A stretch of 62,594 bases of DNA from CAZUMW01 sp964621615. Its GTDB lineage: Bacteria; Desulfobacterota; WTBG01; CAIYCZ01; CAIRTM01. The translations under genes were made by a program, and so were the position numbers. The DNA is taken from assembly GCA_964621615.1 (NCBI GenBank), contig CAZUMW010000027.1, positions 1 through 62,594 of the forward strand, in the 5' to 3' direction. Positions 42,294 through 50,382 of this stretch are shown here, piece after piece (the stretch's first letter is position 1; each line of letters starts with the position of its first letter). The notes beneath the pieces are model-generated. The model had not been told where the DNA came from. It saw only the letters and a list, made by a program, of their open reading frames with translations, and searched no databases.

Positions 42294-43247
42294 TCAGGCG
42301 ATCTCGGGCAGCTTTATGGCTGAGCGCACGCAGTATATCAGACAGGTCCTGCAGCCGCAGCAGTGCGTTGTCATAATGTTTGAGCGGATTTCGCCGTCTT
42401 CCCTGATTTTAAGCCGGATAGCGCCTACAGGGCACTCATCAAGACATGCCCCGCACCCCACGCACAGCTCCTCGTCAACCTCGGGACACTCGCGGTAGCT
42501 GGGGGATACGTCAAAAAACTGCGGAGACAGAAGCATTGTATCTTTGAACCGCTCAAGCATGTATTGCGGCGCATACGGGTTGCCCGACTCCTTGCACTCC
42601 TGCATCTGCAGCGTCCTGTTCCAGTTCTCGATTATGCGCTCCGCGCCGCGGTCGACTTCGCCTGCGGGCATGTTGTCGACCGCCTTTTCCACATCGCGCA
42701 CCTTGATGATGCCGGTGGGGCACACAAAGGCGCAGGAGCCGCACCCGATGCAGTTTTCGGCTTCAACGTTAAAGGGGCTTGACACTTCTTTTTCCTTGCC
42801 GTTTCCGGCAAAAGAGATGGCTTCGGCCTGAACGACCTCAGTGCACGCCCGAACGCACAGGCCGCACAGAATACAGTATTCATTTTCGACCCTGAGATGC
42901 TCTCCCGGCTTCTCGATGCCGTACCGGGCGGCAAGCTCCTGGACCGCCTTTACATTGGGGCATCGCGCCAGGTGAAGCTCGAGGACGAATTTCCTCGCCT
43001 TTATGACTTCTTCCGAATCGGTGCTGATTTCAAGACCTTCAGAAACAGGATAGGTGCAGGCTGTTTCAAGCGTTGTCGTATTGTTGTTTTTCACCTCTAC
43101 AACGCACACCCTGCATGCGCCATAGGGCTCAAGCGCATCGCTTGAGCACAGGGTGGGGATTTCGATGCCGTTGTCGCGAGCTGTTTTTAGAATCGTGTCG
43201 CCTTCTTGTGCTTTGATTTTTTTGCCGTCGATTGTCACGCGTACCAT
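42294..43247 (-). CDS. NuoG/HoxU-like [2Fe-2S] and multi-[4Fe-4S] ferredoxin protein
   Basis: 317 residues from the ATG at 43247, with AAGGAAG 8 bases upstream. The N-terminus is a plant-type 2Fe-2S domain (PTLCSSDALEPYGACRVCVVEV ... TACTYP, shown in part), then a His/Cys region (LHLARCPN), then CxxCxxCxxxC clusters: CILCGLCVRAC, CIGCGSCAFVC, CVGCGACLDEC and CCGCRTCLIYC. It has no molybdopterin domain. Such short NuoG-like proteins transfer electrons in hydrogenases, formate dehydrogenases or heterodisulfide-reductase-like complexes of anaerobes. No partner genes flank it, so the complex is unknown. Confidence 0.88.
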   Translation of the reverse strand: MVRVTIDGKKIKAQEGDTILKTARDNGIEIPTLCSSDALEPYGACRVCVVEVKNNNTTTLETACTYPVSEGLEISTDSEEVIKARKFVLELHLARCPNVKAVQELAARYGIEKPGEHLRVENEYCILCGLCVRACTEVVQAEAISFAGNGKEKEVSSPFNVEAENCIGCGSCAFVCPTGIIKVRDVEKAVDNMPAGEVDRGAERIIENWNRTLQMQECKESGNPYAPQYMLERFKDTMLLSPQFFDVSPSYRECPEVDEELCVGCGACLDECPVGAIRLKIREDGEIRSNIMTTHCCGCRTCLIYCVRSAIKLPEIA

Positions 43248-43480
43248 GATGGTCACTTCCTTTTTTGGGGTCAGGGTAAATCACGTTTGCATTTTCCAGA
43301 AAAAATTTTTATAACATATTGCAATAGCCAACGCAAACAAAAATTATGCATATTTAACACGTTAGAAATGTTTGCCTTTACAAACCTCTTTTTGACGGTT
43401 AACGGAGCATACCGTCGTAACATTTAAAAACTGATGCTGATCCGAAGTGTTAACAATATGCTTCACTGGGAGGAGCCCTC

Positions 43481-44101
43481 ATGTCGGAAACTGTCATTGC
43501 AGCGCTGTACAAAGAGTTTAAGGAAACAAAAAAGATAACGATTCCGGACCATCTGAAGCCCTGTAACACGGGATACAACTTAATAAACTGGCTCACAGAG
43601 CTGCTGCGCTATTACGGGCAGGAGAGCACCGTTGTGCGTCCCTTTGACGATCTGCCGCCGATCAGGCTCTCGCAGCTCCCGGAAATTGAAACAACGATTC
43701 AGGATGTCCACCGGTTTCTTATCAGCGATCTGAACCTTATGCCCATAGATCTGCGGATGCAGATCCTGCAGCAGTCCCTCAGCCACGATTGTGCTGCGGC
43801 TGCCTGGCAGGCTGTTTCAGAGATTGTCAGGGATTTCATGAAGCAGATGGACGACGAGACTGCAGCAGAAGAGCTGTCCTGGAAATTCGGCTCTGTCAGC
43901 GAAATGCTGCTCAGCCTGACCTGGGTGTTTATGCAGCGGGAAGGTGTTGCTCCGCCGCCCGAAATCATGATGGTGTCATACCGCTTTCCCTATTATCTGT
44001 GGCTTACCGCCGGCCGGCGGCAAAGCTTCTGGGAGCCTGACAACTGCCTGTGCCGGCGTGAGTGGCTGGCGCTGGACGTGTTCAGAAGCCGACAGCGGTA
44101 A
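43481..44101 (+). CDS. hypothetical soluble protein
   Basis: A 206-residue protein preceded by GGGAGGAG 8 bases before the ATG, so translation is credible. It has no signal peptide or membrane helix. It looks largely helical, with a proline-aromatic pattern in the middle (RPFDDLPPIRL) and a Cys/Arg-rich tail. I do not recognise the family. It stands alone between the NuoG-like gene (divergent) and pyrE (convergent). Confidence 0.7.
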   Translation: MSETVIAALYKEFKETKKITIPDHLKPCNTGYNLINWLTELLRYYGQESTVVRPFDDLPPIRLSQLPEIETTIQDVHRFLISDLNLMPIDLRMQILQQSLSHDCAAAAWQAVSEIVRDFMKQMDDETAAEELSWKFGSVSEMLLSLTWVFMQREGVAPPPEIMMVSYRFPYYLWLTAGRRQSFWEPDNCLCRREWLALDVFRSRQR

Positions 44102-44123
44102 AATGAATGACCGGCACCAGCGG

Positions 44124-44699
44124 TTAAGGCTGACGGGCTTTGTATGCGGCAATCAGGTCGCTTGTGGTGAACAGCACTTCAATGTCATCAACCAGCTTTT
44201 GTATTTCGCTTCGTCCGCCCTCTTCCCGGTCGACAAGCGCAAGCACCTTTACCACATCAAGCCCCTCGTTCCGGGCGGCAGCGATGGCTTTTATGGTTGA
44301 GCCGCCGGTGGTGATCACGTCTTCAACAATAGCCACCCTGTCCCCTTCCCGCACATCACCCTCAACCTGCTTTTTAAGGCCGTGCCCCTTGGGCTCTTTT
44401 CGGATCGAAAATGAGGCAACAGGGCTCCCCTGTACAAACGATGCATAGGAAAGGGCACAGGCGATCGGGTCGGCGCCCATGGTAAGCCCGCCGGCTGCAT
44501 GAATCCGAAGAGCCTTAATCATTTCGTGCATGATTTTTCCGATCAGCACTTTGCCCTCTGCACTGTGGGTGACTTTCCGGCAGTCGATGTAGTAGGTGCT
44601 CATTTTTCCTGAGGCAAGCGTAAAGGACGGCGTGTCGCTGTATTTAAAGGCTTTTTCAATGATAAGGGTCAGCAGTCGTTTTTTTGAATCGTCGCTCAT
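44124..44699 (-). CDS. pyrE: orotate phosphoribosyltransferase
   Basis: A 191-residue PyrE. The PRPP-binding motif appears as RVAIVEDVITTGGSTIKAI, and the N-terminal part shows SGKMSTYYIDCRKVT and GLTMGADPIACA, both typical of this family. It makes orotidine monophosphate from orotate and PRPP in pyrimidine synthesis. It stands apart from other pyr genes. A promoter lies upstream at 44762-44790. Confidence 0.95.
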   Translation of the reverse strand: MSDDSKKRLLTLIIEKAFKYSDTPSFTLASGKMSTYYIDCRKVTHSAEGKVLIGKIMHEMIKALRIHAAGGLTMGADPIACALSYASFVQGSPVASFSIRKEPKGHGLKKQVEGDVREGDRVAIVEDVITTGGSTIKAIAAARNEGLDVVKVLALVDREEGGRSEIQKLVDDIEVLFTTSDLIAAYKARQP

Positions 44700-44761
44700 T
44701 TATAATTCTATCCTTTGTGCTTTAAAGGTGAGCCGTGTTATCATGAGTGAAAAATGTGTTT

Positions 44762-44790
44762 AATCTATCAGCATTGCAGGCGAAACTCAA
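44762..44790 (-). promoter_or_regulatory. sigma70-type promoter of pyrE
   Basis: On the minus strand TTGAGT (44790-44785), a 17-base spacer and TAGATT (44767-44762), about 63 bases before the pyrE start. Confidence 0.5.
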
Positions 44791-44801
44791 CAAAATCCTG
44801 T

Positions 44802-44830
44802 TTGACATGGCGGGGTAAACTCTGTATAAA
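44802..44830 (+). promoter_or_regulatory. strong sigma70-type promoter of tRNA-Leu
   Basis: TTGACA (44802-44807), a 17-base spacer and TATAAA (44825-44830), about 21 bases before the tRNA. This is a near-consensus promoter. Confidence 0.8.
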
Positions 44831-44851
44831 TTTTTGATGGCATATAGCCGG

Positions 44852-44939
44852 GCCTGGGTGGCGGAATAGGTAGACGCAAGGGACTTAAAATCCCTTGGGA
44901 CGTGTGCCCGTGCGGGTTCGATTCCCGCCCCAGGCACCA
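44852..44939 (+). tRNA. tRNA-Leu (anticodon UAA) with encoded CCA
   Basis: An 88-base class II tRNA: acceptor GCCTGGG/CCCAGGC, anticodon stem GGGA/TCCC with loop CTTAAAA (anticodon TAA), a long variable arm, T-loop GGTTCGATTCC and encoded CCA. It has its own promoter. Confidence 0.96.
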
Positions 44940-45313
44940 GTAAAAACAGGGGTTTTGAGTTTTGATGCGCTCAGGGCCCTTTTTTTGTTTTTTGCAGAAT
45001 CCCCCTCCTCTCCCCGTTTTTGCCTTTTCAGCGGATTACCCGTCTTTTGGTACGGCTGGTTATCGGCAAACAGAATCCAGGGAATATATGCTGCCGGGTC
45101 ATTGGAGGGGCCGGTTTTGTTTGGGGATGCAGTGCTGCCCGCACATCGCTACCCTGCCTGCCTGAGGCATTTGTCCGGCAACAGAGTTATTATGCTGACC
45201 GCATAAAAAGAAGCGACGCTGTGGGAACTGAATTATTGGCTAAGCCGGCAATAAATAAAGCCGGCGTGCAGATATTGAAAAATTGTTAACAGTGCATAGT
45301 ACAGCGTTGACAC
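44940..45313. other. 374-base intergenic region after tRNA-Leu
   Basis: No gene, no repeat of the tRNA 3' end and no convincing terminator with a T-run were found. A small AGCCGGC/GCCGGC inverted repeat lies near 45242-45266. There is no sign here of integration into the tRNA. Confidence 0.5.
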
Positions 45314-46336
45314 TTATGTTTTTTGATTGTGAACCGGCGTGAGTGTCTGCTGAACCATCTCCCGGACGCGGGAAATAACCCCCTCGCAGATTGCCCGGCA
45401 CCGGTCCATATCATTTTCGGCAATATACCGGCCGGCCCCGTCATGTGTTGAAAGGTCTTTGCCCAGAATATCTTTGCATTCCGTGCTGCCGAACTGTTCC
45501 TTGAACCACATCCCCAGGCTGCTGCCGATATTCATCGACTTATTGAAGGCATTGTAGCGTTCATCCATAAATTCGTGACCCGCTGCAATTTTGAACAAAA
45601 GTTTCGGAACGCGCAGGTAGCTGCTTTCAATCCGCCCGTATTGTAAGCCGATGGCAAGTACGCCGGCGGTAAGGGCGCTGCACGTCATTCCCTGCATGAC
45701 GGTGCCCCCCACAAGGCCCTTCGCGGCACGCAGGTGCTGCTCTGTGATCTCAACGGTATCCGAAAGGCCGTTCAGTACATTGAGTGCGCAGTGAAATTTT
45801 TGGCGGTCAAATTCTTTGAGGAGCTCGGCGTAGCCGGGCAGCTCTGTTGCCGTGCTGCCTGCCATTGCCCGCGTGGCGTCTCCCTGTATACAGTTAATTA
45901 CAAGCTTGGGCGCTCGCCGCATAGCCTGTAAGCAGGCGAAAACGTTTTGGAATGTGGCCGCTACTTCCCGGCATCTGATTCCGCCATGCAGAGATTCAAA
46001 TTGCTGAAAAAATGTTCTGCCAAGCGTTATAACCTTGGGAATGCCGTCGGGGCCTGTCTCATCACCGTACAGGAGTCCGAGGAAGAGAATGGGAGAACTT
46101 GCAGCCCCGCACTCGTTTCTCAGCATGCCCACCCCGCCTCCCATGGCAGAGACCAGCCTGAGCATGGGTTCCGGATTGGTGCCGTGCAGCTCTGCCAGCG
46201 TGCGCATCACCGTAGGGGCACAGTGGCCGGTTCTGAGCGCATTGCGAACCGCCTTGACCTGGGGCCAGCCGGAAAAGGTTGGCCTTTGATTACGTGTGGT
46301 GTCTTCAGCGGGGCTTCTGTGCGTTCGGCTTGTCAT
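45314..46336 (-). CDS. C_GCAxxG_C_C-type putative redox protein, two tandem domains
   Basis: About 340 residues from 46336; upstream codons have no ribosome site. The sequence carries two copies of the C_GCAxxG_C_C family landmark. The first is GGGVGMLRNECGAASSPILFLGLLYG (shown by its key residues Cys-Gly-Ala and Gly-Leu-x-Tyr-Gly), the second GMTCSALTAGVLAIGLQYG. Each is followed by the helical spacer typical of the family. In single-domain members several cysteines are arranged for a possible metal or redox role; here both halves are degenerate in cysteine number. It precedes, on the same strand, nothing obvious, and follows the DUF364 gene. Confidence 0.72.
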   Translation of the reverse strand: MTSRTHRSPAEDTTRNQRPTFSGWPQVKAVRNALRTGHCAPTVMRTLAELHGTNPEPMLRLVSAMGGGVGMLRNECGAASSPILFLGLLYGDETGPDGIPKVITLGRTFFQQFESLHGGIRCREVAATFQNVFACLQAMRRAPKLVINCIQGDATRAMAGSTATELPGYAELLKEFDRQKFHCALNVLNGLSDTVEITEQHLRAAKGLVGGTVMQGMTCSALTAGVLAIGLQYGRIESSYLRVPKLLFKIAAGHEFMDERYNAFNKSMNIGSSLGMWFKEQFGSTECKDILGKDLSTHDGAGRYIAENDMDRCRAICEGVISRVREMVQQTLTPVHNQKT

Positions 46337-46537
46337 GTATGGTCCCTTTTGATGAAAAGCGAAAAACCATCTGACAGTAATCATACATACCATGATTACC
46401 ATTTATATCAACATTTTGTTCAATTTTATCAGTGGCTGGGAACGCCGGTACGTGAAACAAATGAGTATTCATTCAAACACTGTACCGGTGCCGCGTGTAA
46501 AACATCGATGTGCAATGACGCTGATCGCATGCGAATC

Positions 46538-47380
46538 TTAGGTCGTGCGTATAATGACCTTTTCAGCCGATTTGCCGAAAAAGTGATACCCTGAGCCGGC
46601 TTCGATAAGCGTATCCAGAAGCGCGTCGGCGTCCGTGGCTATGATGCCGCCGATAGCGCTCACGCCGCGCCGAAAAAAAGCATCGGGCAGCATGCTTGCC
46701 GTTGGGCCAACCACGATAATTTCGGCACCGGGTTTTGCGGCGGCCAGAATGCCCTCGAGCGTGTCGTTGATCAGGGTTGTGCCGGTAATGATCAGCCAGT
46801 CGGCCGCGGCGATTTTGGAAGGTGCCTCTGCCGGCTCACCATAAAAGGGCAGCTCATCCTCTTTAAGCGTGCGAGAGTCCTTTTCAAGGATGCAGAAAGG
46901 CCTGCCCCGTGCTTTGAGCATCTTCAGGTACGGCGCCATGGCGCCTACAACCACGACCTGAGCGTCGTCTGGCACAGCTGCATCGTCCAGCGGGTCTTTC
47001 CCATAGGTAAGGCTGTAGCCGCGGGGCTGCTGCTTTTGCCAGCAGGTTGCCGAAAGGGCATTAAGGACCGCAATGCCCAGGGCTTTTTTTAAGGCCTTTC
47101 CGCTTTGCATGCCTTCCAGGTAAAACGAAACGGGCTGGTCTTTGAGCTTACCTGCGGCAGGGATAGCAGAGGCCGATGTCGGGCAGCAAACCGACTCCGG
47201 TATTTCTTTGACCGGCGTAAAGCAGATCCCGCCCACACCGTTTGACAGCCTCACGCCGGAAAAAAACAGGCCGATTACCGCCCGCTCCACGCGCAGGGTA
47301 TCCATTTCCGGACCAAGCATCTGACGGAGTGCGTCATGTGTTTCTGCAAGAATCATAGATGACGATGTCGTGTTTTTCAT
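46538..47380 (-). CDS. DUF4213/DUF364 (putative heavy-metal chelation) protein
   Basis: A 280-residue protein. The N-terminal 90 residues match the DUF4213 layout (LRVERAVIGLFFSGVRLSNG, GGICFTPV). The rest is a Rossmann-like DUF364 domain with VVVVGAMAPYLKML, WLIITGTTLINDTLEGIL and IIVVGPTASMLPD. Family members occur near metal or corrinoid genes in anaerobes and are proposed to bind metals. A CC pair (residues 65-66) is notable. It is followed on the same strand by the C_GCAxxG_C_C gene after about 200 bases. Confidence 0.85.
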   Translation of the reverse strand: MKNTTSSSMILAETHDALRQMLGPEMDTLRVERAVIGLFFSGVRLSNGVGGICFTPVKEIPESVCCPTSASAIPAAGKLKDQPVSFYLEGMQSGKALKKALGIAVLNALSATCWQKQQPRGYSLTYGKDPLDDAAVPDDAQVVVVGAMAPYLKMLKARGRPFCILEKDSRTLKEDELPFYGEPAEAPSKIAAADWLIITGTTLINDTLEGILAAAKPGAEIIVVGPTASMLPDAFFRRGVSAIGGIIATDADALLDTLIEAGSGYHFFGKSAEKVIIRTT

Positions 47381-47857
47381 AGCGGTAACTTCTCCCTCTC
47401 AGTTATGTGTCAGGCACGGCAGCAGACTTTTCTTTACAATACAACGCGTAGCGCCGCAAAAAATCTAAATCGGAGTTACAAACAATCCTTTGTTTAATAA
47501 TAAACTCCAGTTTCGAAAAACCAAGAGACGTGTAATTAAAAAACGTACTATGGTCCATGTGCAGGATTAATTCATAATATAAATTCTGCGTTTTGGGGGC
47601 TGTATCGGGCGACTATTTGGAGGGTTTTGCGGCCGGCAATTCTTTAAACTGTTGAAAAATCAACCCCAGCCTGAACAAGGTGGGGGAAGCGTCAGTTTAA
47701 AAAGGGGCATGTTTCTTTATGACTTTAGGGGAAAGAAAAATGTCAATTCATTTTCAAAATTAAACCGAAAACACCCGAACCCAAAAAACGCCATTGACAA
47801 GGCATGTAAAAAAGCATGACCGGTGCAGGCCATCTTTTTTTTGTTCACAGCCCAGGA
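47381..47857. other. 477-base A/T-rich intergenic region
   Basis: The region lies between two minus-strand genes. It contains scattered A/T tracts and no ORF, tRNA, repeat or clear promoter that I can support. Confidence 0.5.
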
Positions 47858-48514
47858 TTATTCGTCATCTTCCCGATGCCCTGTCAGCATTTCATCAAAT
47901 GCCCCGTCATCGGGGAACGATCCCCGATTCTTATACGGAACAAGCGGCGCCCTGCCTGTTTTGTAATATGCGCATGATTTCGGACCGTAGCAGAAGCTTT
48001 CAAACCGGTATTTCTTTATGTCCCGGTCAAAATCCCATTGTATCTCAACATTTGCCATGGTTGCCCATATGCAGGGGAAGCATTTTGATTTCCATCTTGA
48101 TTTACACAGTATTCTCGCGCCGCGCTGCTCATATGTTTTAAGAGACGGCGGCACCGCTGCCCATGGCGGCCCGCCCGGTTCCGGATGTTCATATTCTCTT
48201 TTCAAAAGCTTTAACGAACCGGCGCGGTAAAAATCGGCAAACTCTCTTTTTTCATACTTCTTCGGCCAGGCAGTACCACTGAGGCGGTCTTTGATGCGAA
48301 GCTGGAGCTTCTGCTGCTGCTTTTCCGAAACGGCAACGCTGTACTGTCCCGTTATGCCGCCGGCTGTTCCCTCAAGAAACAGATTATAACCCAGATGGTA
48401 GTGCGTTCTGTTGTCGGTAACATAGCGCCACACCCGCGTGCGGGGCTGTATGGACAGAACAGTGCCCTCCCAGCTTATTTTTTCACCGGTGTGATCTGTG
48501 TCATTTCCTGCCAT
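47858..48514 (-). CDS. conserved-looking cysteine-containing protein of unknown function
   Basis: 218 residues from 48514, chosen because GAGGGTG lies 8 bases upstream. The body is basic and aromatic, with no membrane helix. Near the C-terminus a cysteine pattern CKSRWKSKCFPCIWA ... FCYGPKSCAYYK stands out, with the form of a metal- or cluster-binding site. I have the impression of similar deltaproteobacterial unknowns with a 'CFPCIW ... CYGPKSC' block, but cannot confirm this. Function is unknown. Confidence 0.6.
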   Translation of the reverse strand: MAGNDTDHTGEKISWEGTVLSIQPRTRVWRYVTDNRTHYHLGYNLFLEGTAGGITGQYSVAVSEKQQQKLQLRIKDRLSGTAWPKKYEKREFADFYRAGSLKLLKREYEHPEPGGPPWAAVPPSLKTYEQRGARILCKSRWKSKCFPCIWATMANVEIQWDFDRDIKKYRFESFCYGPKSCAYYKTGRAPLVPYKNRGSFPDDGAFDEMLTGHREDDE

Positions 48515-48692
48515 AACTGAAACACCCTCTATTAAAGCTGTAAAAGCGCAGGTTTTGTCCAATATGACGCGGTCGATACTGCATGGCGCCAGACCTCTCA
48601 ATTACCTGACAAATTAATATCTATAATATTATTCTGCAAGGCAATTTTCCTGTTGCTGGAATTCTTGTAAGATTTCACGGTTGCTTAATAAT

Positions 48693-48715
48693 GTCATTCT
48701 GTCCGGTTTATCCGG
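48693..48715 (-). repeat. REP-like palindrome, copy 1
   Basis: On the minus strand: CCGGATAAACCGGACAGAAT then GAC. The CCGG...CCGG arms form a small stem. It is similar to copies at 48805-48825 and 55892-55912. Confidence 0.5.
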
Positions 48716-48804
48716 TATGTGTGGTGTTTTTTATTGCGCCAAAAAAGCTTGATTTCCCGGATGGAGCTGGGCAACGACAACCGGGGCAACAGAGCACCCC
48801 AACC

Positions 48805-48825
48805 GTCATCGCCCGGTTTATCCGG
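48805..48825 (-). repeat. REP-like palindrome, copy 2
   Basis: On the minus strand: CCGGATAAACCGGGCGATGA followed by C. It lies 110 bases from copy 1 in the same orientation and shares its core with 55892-55912. Confidence 0.55.
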
Positions 48826-48873
48826 TGGTCCACGTTTTTTTTAATGATGGAAAAAGACCACGCAGTCGGGACG

Positions 48874-48931
48874 GTGATGACAGTACGGGCAGAATGCGCC
48901 GATTTGTCGACTCCTTGGAGTTGTTTGCTTT
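48874..48931. repeat. dispersed intergenic repeat, copy B
   Basis: Matches the first 60 bases of the window (core ACGGGCAGAATGC, then TTTGTC). It lies directly before the promoter of the vapBC-like pair, after two REP-like palindromes. The region 48602-48972 thus consists of stacked repeats with no gene. Confidence 0.55.
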
Positions 48932-48936
48932 TACCC

Positions 48937-48974
48937 TTGACATATATGTATTAATTATGCATATTCATATGCAT
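48937..48974 (+). promoter_or_regulatory. promoter and palindromic operator of the first TA pair
   Basis: TTGACA (48937-48942), a 17-base spacer and CATATT (48960-48965). A perfect palindrome ATGCATA-TTCA-TATGCAT (48957-48974) covers the -10 box, the predicted start point and the first bases of the antitoxin start codon. This is the arrangement expected for autorepression by a toxin-antitoxin complex. The mRNA would be nearly leaderless. Confidence 0.65.
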
Positions 48975-49170
48975 GAGAACTACATTAAACATAGATGATG
49001 AAATACTGACAAAAGCGGCCCGTCTCACCGGCGTGAAGGAAAAAACATCCTTAGTCAGGATGGGGCTTGAGGCGCTCATTGCGCGTGAAAGTGCAAATCG
49101 CCTTGCCGATTTAGGCGGATCCGAAAAGCAGCTGCGCCGGATTCACCGCCGCCGTTTGCGGAGTTCCTGA
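48973..49170 (+). CDS. vapB: type II antitoxin, VapB-like
   Basis: A 65-residue protein with MRTTLNIDDEILTKAARLTG, a ribbon-helix-helix-type N-terminus of the VapB/DUF2191 kind, and a basic tail. It should bind the adjacent PIN toxin through its C-terminus and the palindrome at 48957-48974 through its N-terminus. The start codon lies inside that palindrome. The toxin gene starts two bases after its stop. Confidence 0.85.
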   Translation: MRTTLNIDDEILTKAARLTGVKEKTSLVRMGLEALIARESANRLADLGGSEKQLRRIHRRRLRSS

Positions 49171-49172
49171 CT

Positions 49173-49538
49173 GTGGTGCTTGTCGACACGTCTGTCTGGG
49201 TTGACCATCTGCGCTCCGGAGATGAGGTTCTGAAGAAGCTGCTCCGTGACGGCGCTGTCATTATCCATCCCTTTGTCATCGGTGAGCTTGCCTGTGGCAC
49301 AATACATCAGCGTTCAAAAGTTCTTGGGCTGCTCTCATCTCTTCCCGGTGCGCTATCGGCAGACCATGCGGAAGTTCTGAATTTTATAACGGATCAAAGA
49401 CTCTACGGTCTTGGGCTTGGGTATATAGATGTCCATCTTTTAGCGGCAGCGCTCCTTAACCGTATTTATCTGTGGACCAGAGACAAAAGACTTCATAGCG
49501 CTGCTGAAGATTTCAACATTTCATTTGACTGGCTGTAG
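49173..49538 (+). CDS. vapC: type II toxin, PIN-domain ribonuclease (VapC-like)
   Basis: A 121-residue PIN protein using a GTG start. Acidic active-site residues are visible: Asp in LVDTSVWVDHL, Glu in FVIGELACG, and Asp residues in GYIDVHLLAAALL and WTRDKRLHSAA. Such toxins cut RNA, often tRNA, using magnesium. It forms a pair with the preceding antitoxin gene. Nothing suggests inactivation. Confidence 0.9.
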   Translation: MVLVDTSVWVDHLRSGDEVLKKLLRDGAVIIHPFVIGELACGTIHQRSKVLGLLSSLPGALSADHAEVLNFITDQRLYGLGLGYIDVHLLAAALLNRIYLWTRDKRLHSAAEDFNISFDWL

Positions 49539-49735
49539 AAGAATAAAGAACTGCAGATAGCTCTTTGAACAAAACCTTTTCCGGCAAACAGATTGTTAAG
49601 GTGCTCCGGAGAATGGGGTGAGGGATTCACAATTATGGATACCTCAAGGGCATATTTGACCCCTTTTTTCCTTCGATGGGGAATTTAAAGACCTCGCGTC
49701 GGCTGAAAACGCCCCCGAATGCCGTTAATATACAT

Positions 49736-49785
49736 TTGACACCTGCTTATCGATAATGATATTGTTGTACGTATATTAATCGATA
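49736..49785 (+). promoter_or_regulatory. promoter and ATCGAT operator sites of the second TA pair
   Basis: TTGACA (49736-49741), a 16-base spacer and GATATT (49758-49763). Two ATCGATA palindromic sites (49749-49755 and 49779-49785) lie 30 bases apart, about three helical turns, flanking the -10 box. AGGAG (49785-49789) then precedes the ATG at 49797. This fits repression by an AbrB-type dimer. Confidence 0.5.
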
Positions 49786-49796
49786 GGAGTTTTATC

Positions 49797-50003
49797 ATGC
49801 AAACCGTTACTCTTTCACCGAAATACCAAGTCGTTATACCGAAGACCATAAGAGAAACGCTGCATCTTCGTCCCGGCCAAAAGATGCAGGTTATAGAATA
49901 TGAAGGCCGAATTGAGATTATACCCGATCGTGACATTAAAGAATTGCGCGGCTTCCTGAAAGGAATCAATACCGAATTTGAAAGAGGGGACGACAGAGTA
50001 TGA
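49797..50003 (+). CDS. AbrB/MazE-type antitoxin
   Basis: A 68-residue SpoVT/AbrB-like protein: MQTVTLSPKYQVVIPKTIRE and LHLRPGQKMQVIE are the swapped-hairpin beta-barrel motif. The acidic C-terminal tail would neutralise the toxin. The stop overlaps the toxin start by 4 bases (ATGA), so the two are translationally coupled. Confidence 0.87.
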   Translation: MQTVTLSPKYQVVIPKTIRETLHLRPGQKMQVIEYEGRIEIIPDRDIKELRGFLKGINTEFERGDDRV

Positions 50004-50374
50004 ATGTAGTCGATTCTTCCGGCTGGCTTTCATATTTTGCCGATGAACCGTACGCCAGGCATTTTCACAAAGCACTTAACGACCCGTCAGCACTCATTGT
50101 ACCGACAATCACTGTTTACGAAGTGTTTAAAGTGGTGCTGCGTGAATCAAGCGAGAATGAAGCACTTCAGGCGGTGGCGGCGATGCAAAAAGGAGAGGTT
50201 GTTGATTTGACCGTTCCATTGTCCATTACCGCCTCCAAACTGAGTTTAAAACACGGCCTTCCAATGGCAGACAGCATTATACTGGCTACCGCACTTACCT
50301 TTGACGCTACACTCTGGACCTTAGATTCACATTTTAAAAACATAAGAAATGCTAAGTACTTTCTGAAAAATTAA
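50000..50374 (+). CDS. PIN-domain toxin of the second TA pair
   Basis: A 124-residue PIN nuclease. NVVDSSGWLSYF carries the first Asp, VYEVFK the Glu, LPMADSIILATAL and LWTLDSHF further acids. It belongs to the type commonly paired with AbrB-like antitoxins. It appears intact. The neighbouring minus-strand transposase remnant ends 8 bases after its stop. Confidence 0.9.
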   Translation: MNVVDSSGWLSYFADEPYARHFHKALNDPSALIVPTITVYEVFKVVLRESSENEALQAVAAMQKGEVVDLTVPLSITASKLSLKHGLPMADSIILATALTFDATLWTLDSHFKNIRNAKYFLKN

Positions 50375-50382
50375 AAGTCAAT

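Noticed and set aside
45242..45266. Terminator after tRNA-Leu
   Set aside because: The small AGCCGGC inverted repeat has no following T-run and lies about 300 bases away.
44852..45313. Integrative element inserted at tRNA-Leu
   Set aside because: No integrase gene and no repeated tRNA 3' end were found downstream.
48602..48972. CRISPR array suggested by repeated TTTATCCGG
   Set aside because: Only two degenerate copies at irregular spacing, without spacers of equal length or cas genes.
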